Shown here in pieces: positions 34,385 to 36,172 of a DNA stretch of 36,172 bases (within the stretch, counting starts at the first letter, position 1; each line of letters opens with the position of its first letter). The position numbers and the translations under genes were made by a program. The stretch comes from Polymyxa betae (Eukaryota > Endomyxa > Phytomyxea > Plasmodiophorida > Plasmodiophoridae): NCBI GenBank assembly GCA_003693705.1, contig RBZT01000787.1, forward strand, positions 1 through 36,172. Reading direction: 5' to 3'. Below the pieces are notes generated by a model. It did no database searches. It was not told where the DNA came from and saw only the letters and a list, made by a program, of their open reading frames with translations.

Positions 34385-35842
34385 TTTTTTGCTGATGAAT
34401 GAATCTACATTGACGAGTTATGATATTCCTAATGAAGAGATTTGTTTCACGATAACCTGACTCCCCAGTTTGATGGAGCAAATTCTCGGTTGCATCAACT
34501 AAAAGATAGAATCCCTTCAATATATTTTTATAATAATGCAGATCGCATAATCTCATAAATTGCCAAAGAAATGATGACTTTCTGCGGGCATTAAAGAAGC
34601 TCCTTCATAGCTCTCCCATCATATTCGGAGATATTTTGCAGGTAATGACAGTGATGCTACAATGCACTTCGCCAGATCAAAGTACCAGACACTAACAGCG
34701 ATATCTCAATGACCTTGCAAAGTACCATGATAAGAAATGTGCTGCCTCTATTCTACACAGCTTTGATAATATTCATCTGGTTTGATGAAATTTCATACCC
34801 GTCGTTACTATTAATCTGAGGACTTTGCGGTTTCATTAAAGATATTTGAGTAAACATGTCGAACCCGAAGCTTAGACCAAGTATGGTGTCGGTTAAGTAG
34901 TCGAACTCCAAAGCCATACAGATCATCTTATTTCATATGATCAGAACCGATATCAAATACATTGTAAGAGATCAGCCATGCGGAAGACCTGCAGGAATTC
35001 ACTAATACTCGCTTTTGCAGTTACTGATCAACGCTTTGAAAAACATTGCTGCCTTGAAGCCCTTAAAGTTGGACATAACCTCATGTTCTTGCAGATGGAG
35101 TGACGAGTGATGGATATAAAGTCACCTGGGACCAACGTGGCCCCAGTCCTGAAAACAGAGGAATGATGGCTGTCTGCAAGCCAGATTCTATCACGTTCTA
35201 TGATCCAAGGCGTTAGTAAGGACTGAAGGTACTATATCTACAATATCACATCGAATTCATTGAGCAGGAAATCAGCAGGTGAGGCTAATGACACTCATGA
35301 GGCGCGACCCTCCCCCATCATTATCCAACTTTATTTATCTCTAATGAGATGCAATTGATACGTCTCTAACCACATCCGCTAGTCTGGCCCTGTAGATTCA
35401 GCTAAAAGTTTAATCCTTCCGACAGGTTCCTTTACGAACAACATGAAGTCGTGCTAGTTTGGTACTCAGGGAGGAATGCTGGATGTTAGCAGTATGAAAG
35501 TATCCAACTACAATTGCCTGCAGTATATCTGGCTGAACGGTTAGCAAGAGCGAGACCTAGTTGATCCCTGATCGAGATTATGGTAGAGGTTGAGCTTGCT
35601 CTCACTGACCAATTCTGATCTTATCATAGAAATCGACCAAAGGAGCATCTGTGATAGAGATATTTCGTCTGCAGCAGGGATCCGAGTACACAGCTGACCA
35701 GTTGAACCTTTATGTAGAAATATCAGTGATATTTCAGATTAAGCATTGTATCTGGTACACTTTGGTACCTTAAAATACACGAAGGATCCACGATTCAAAC
35801 CTCATAATCCAGTTTCTTTTCCTTTATAGGCATTCAATCAAA
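34385..35842. other. Long non-coding stretch
   Basis: About 1.45 kb without any frame longer than 60 codons that resembles a protein. Base composition is near 40% GC with no obvious tandem repeat. It may hold the 3' UTR of the methyltransferase-like gene, the promoter of the membrane-protein gene at 35843 and possibly decayed sequence. I see no recognisable element. Confidence 0.4.
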
Positions 35843-36172
35843 ATGGACGTCCAATGGAACATAACCAGCATTGATAACACAACCGATTCTGGTGAATCTC
35901 ATGAAGTGGCATTACCTCCCGAAACCGCTCTTCAGCTACAAAGCTCATTACAGGCTATTATGATTGCAACCATACTTATTGGTATTACATCAATGATCTA
36001 TCTGCATAGTAATCGTCGTGTTCGTAAACGTATTTATGGTCCATTAGCATCTGGTACAAGTAATCTGATGATGTTTATGGTTGGTATTGGACTTGTCATT
36101 GTTGCTCTGTTTCAATTCTCTGCTATCACATTCCATGACGTACCATGTTTTATACATAGTCTACATGTCTTA
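35843..36172 (+). CDS. Multipass membrane protein, truncated by the window end
   Basis: From ATG 35843 the frame is open for 110 codons to the end of the window. The extracellular-type N-terminus has two N-glycosylation sequons (NITS, NTTD) and is followed by a hydrophobic helix (LQAIMIATILIGITSMIYLH), a basic turn (SNRRVRKRIYG), a second helix (LMMFMVGIGLVIVALFQFSA) and a third beginning after VPCFIHSLHVL. The order of short N-terminus, helix, basic loop, helix and Cys before helix three suggests a seven-helix receptor, but this is inference. AT-rich codons (CGT, ATT, TTA) differ from SDHA and the Sen54 gene. Confidence 0.6.
   Translation, partial: MDVQWNITSIDNTTDSGESHEVALPPETALQLQSSLQAIMIATILIGITSMIYLHSNRRVRKRIYGPLASGTSNLMMFMVGIGLVIVALFQFSAITFHDVPCFIHSLHVL

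Overview
This is a compact nuclear eukaryotic segment of about 36 kb, probably from a unicellular protist. The evidence is intron-dense genes with very small introns (mostly 37-60 nt, 48 nt recurring), a class II tRNA with an adjacent Pol III terminator, AAACCCTA/TTTTAGGG telomere-like motifs inside introns, and conserved eukaryotic housekeeping genes. TAA, TAG and TGA all end convincing genes, so the standard code is assumed. Lineage cannot be fixed from the sequence; a SAR-type protist (for example Rhizaria) is my guess only. There is one assembly gap of 153 N (11592-11744).

Layout. 1-1022: AT-rich sequence ending in a 218-bp TA-flanked inverted-repeat element (a MITE candidate). 1419-3100: minus-strand hypothetical genes. 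3411-7447: a 24-exon ubiquitin-specific protease (DUSP, ubiquitin-like, Tudor-knot and USP catalytic regions). 7886-9052: an Ala/Ser/Gly-rich ORF with an in-frame TGA in its signal peptide. 9286-9913: a segment bounded by a 28-bp inverted repeat. 9995-11455: phosphoserine aminotransferase. 11745-13216 (minus): an AGC-type kinase running into the gap. 13446-14707 (minus): an RNFT1/2-like membrane RING E3. 15661-17141: a MORN-repeat protein with a C-terminal RING. 17315-18827 (minus): an aftiphilin-like WGDF-motif protein. 19047-20042: a NIPA-family magnesium transporter. 20098-20181 (minus): tRNA-Leu(UAG). 20583-23260: succinate dehydrogenase flavoprotein. 23560-24091: a tentative small secreted protein. 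24240-25721 (minus): a secreted protein of unknown function. 28383-28928: a BTB/POZ protein. 29245-29886: a TSEN54-like tRNA-splicing endonuclease subunit. 29904-31299 (minus): nuclear-encoded mitochondrial uL2. 31525-32503 (minus): NAA20 (NatB catalytic subunit) with a 7-nt microexon. 33590-34384: a SAM-dependent methyltransferase-like protein. 35843 to the end: the start of a multipass membrane protein.

The genes are mostly unrelated housekeeping functions: ubiquitin removal and ligation, serine synthesis, respiratory complex II, mitochondrial translation, N-terminal acetylation, tRNA splicing, clathrin traffic and Mg2+ transport. I see no operon-like or defence-like system. The most unusual content is in gene structure: repeated GC-AG introns, a 7-nt microexon, telomere-like motifs in introns, and an in-frame stop in a signal peptide. 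Exon models were joined by hand from splice signals, reading frame and family conservation. The USP, SerC, SDHA, uL2m, NAA20 and MORN models each close to an exact multiple of three.
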